13,735 nt of DNA, taken from positions 1 through 13,735 of the forward strand of contig JAJXUC010000098.1 in the NCBI GenBank assembly GCA_021783435.1. The letters are read 5' to 3'. How positions within the stretch are numbered: position 1 is the first letter of the stretch; each line of letters opens with the position of its first letter. Made by a program: the position numbers and the translations under genes. This DNA is from Pseudomonadota bacterium (GTDB taxonomy: Bacteria > Pseudomonadota > Gammaproteobacteria > Burkholderiales > Burkholderiaceae). Of the stretch, positions 13,665-13,735 are shown in pieces. The notes beneath the pieces were generated by a model. It was given only the letters and a program-made list of their open reading frames with translations, ran no database searches and was not told the DNA's origin.

Positions 13665-13697
13665 GAATTCCACCTGAATTCCCCCTAGATTCCCCCA
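13665..13697. repeat. Three 11-bp tandem repeats downstream of the tRNA
   Basis: GAATTCCACCT, GAATTCCCCCT and AGATTCCCCCA follow each other without gaps. Short direct repeats beside a tRNA gene can be integrase arm-type sites or iterons of an integrated element, but no integrase is seen before the window ends. Confidence 0.5.
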
Positions 13698-13735
13698 AAG
13701 CATACCCACACCGCCCCTTTTACAGATCCCCTTGC

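Noticed and set aside
13504..13698. Reverse-strand frame encoding PAGFEPTTPWFVAKYSIQLS
   Set aside because: This is the antisense translation of the tRNA-Arg gene, a frequent false gene call.
1..13735. CRISPR array
   Set aside because: No set of regularly spaced identical repeats with unique spacers was seen.

Overview
The window looks like accessory chromosomal DNA from a GC-rich betaproteobacterium, most likely Burkholderiales. That placement is an inference from the high GC, the codon use and a GC-rich dispersed palindromic repeat of a type I associate with that order; nothing here proves a genus.

Left part (1 to about 4400): an island of mobile and toxin-antitoxin-like genes. An IS5-type transposase is cut by the left edge, with its likely IS end near 132-151. 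Next is a truncated second copy (167-501) of the 3' end of a helicase gene. Then come a two-gene module (winged-helix nucleotidyltransferase plus HEPN protein, + strand), a complete NERD-domain SF1 helicase (1643-3562, - strand), and a second, unrelated MntA/HepT module (3752-4397, + strand). The helicase is thus bracketed by two HEPN/MNT modules, and the first module sits between direct repeats of about 336 bp.

Middle and right (4411-13369, all - strand): a surface polysaccharide operon. In transcription order it encodes a MurJ/Wzx-like flippase, an HpcH/HpaI aldolase, a PglC/WcaJ-type phosphoglycosyl transferase, an asparagine-synthetase-like amidotransferase, a GT-B glycosyltransferase-like protein, a Phd/VapC toxin-antitoxin pair, and NeuA- and NeuB-like enzymes that activate and synthesise a nonulosonic (sialic/legionaminic-type) acid. 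Spacing is tight: asnB and the GT-B gene share ATGA, and vapC ends 5 nt before neuA. The likely product is a lipid-linked glycan built on an undecaprenyl carrier, decorated with a nonulosonic acid and flipped across the membrane. The phd-vapC pair has its own promoter and a three-fold TGTACA operator, so neuA and neuB may follow the autoregulation of a toxin-antitoxin pair.

Right edge: a divergent tRNA-Arg(ACG) with promoter and terminator, then three 11-bp tandem repeats that may belong to an integration site or the next element.

The most striking unnamed structure is a family of five hairpin elements lying in-frame inside three genes (helicase, asnB and three times in the GT-B gene). Each has a CGAGGGGG-like anchor, an 8-10 bp stem of different sequence in each copy yet largely complementary (perfect in two copies), and a 15-nt loop of near-constant sequence (TTGGGGCGGCCCGNC). 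The stem covariation argues that folding is selected, and the insertions add Pro/Gly/Arg-rich segments to the host proteins.
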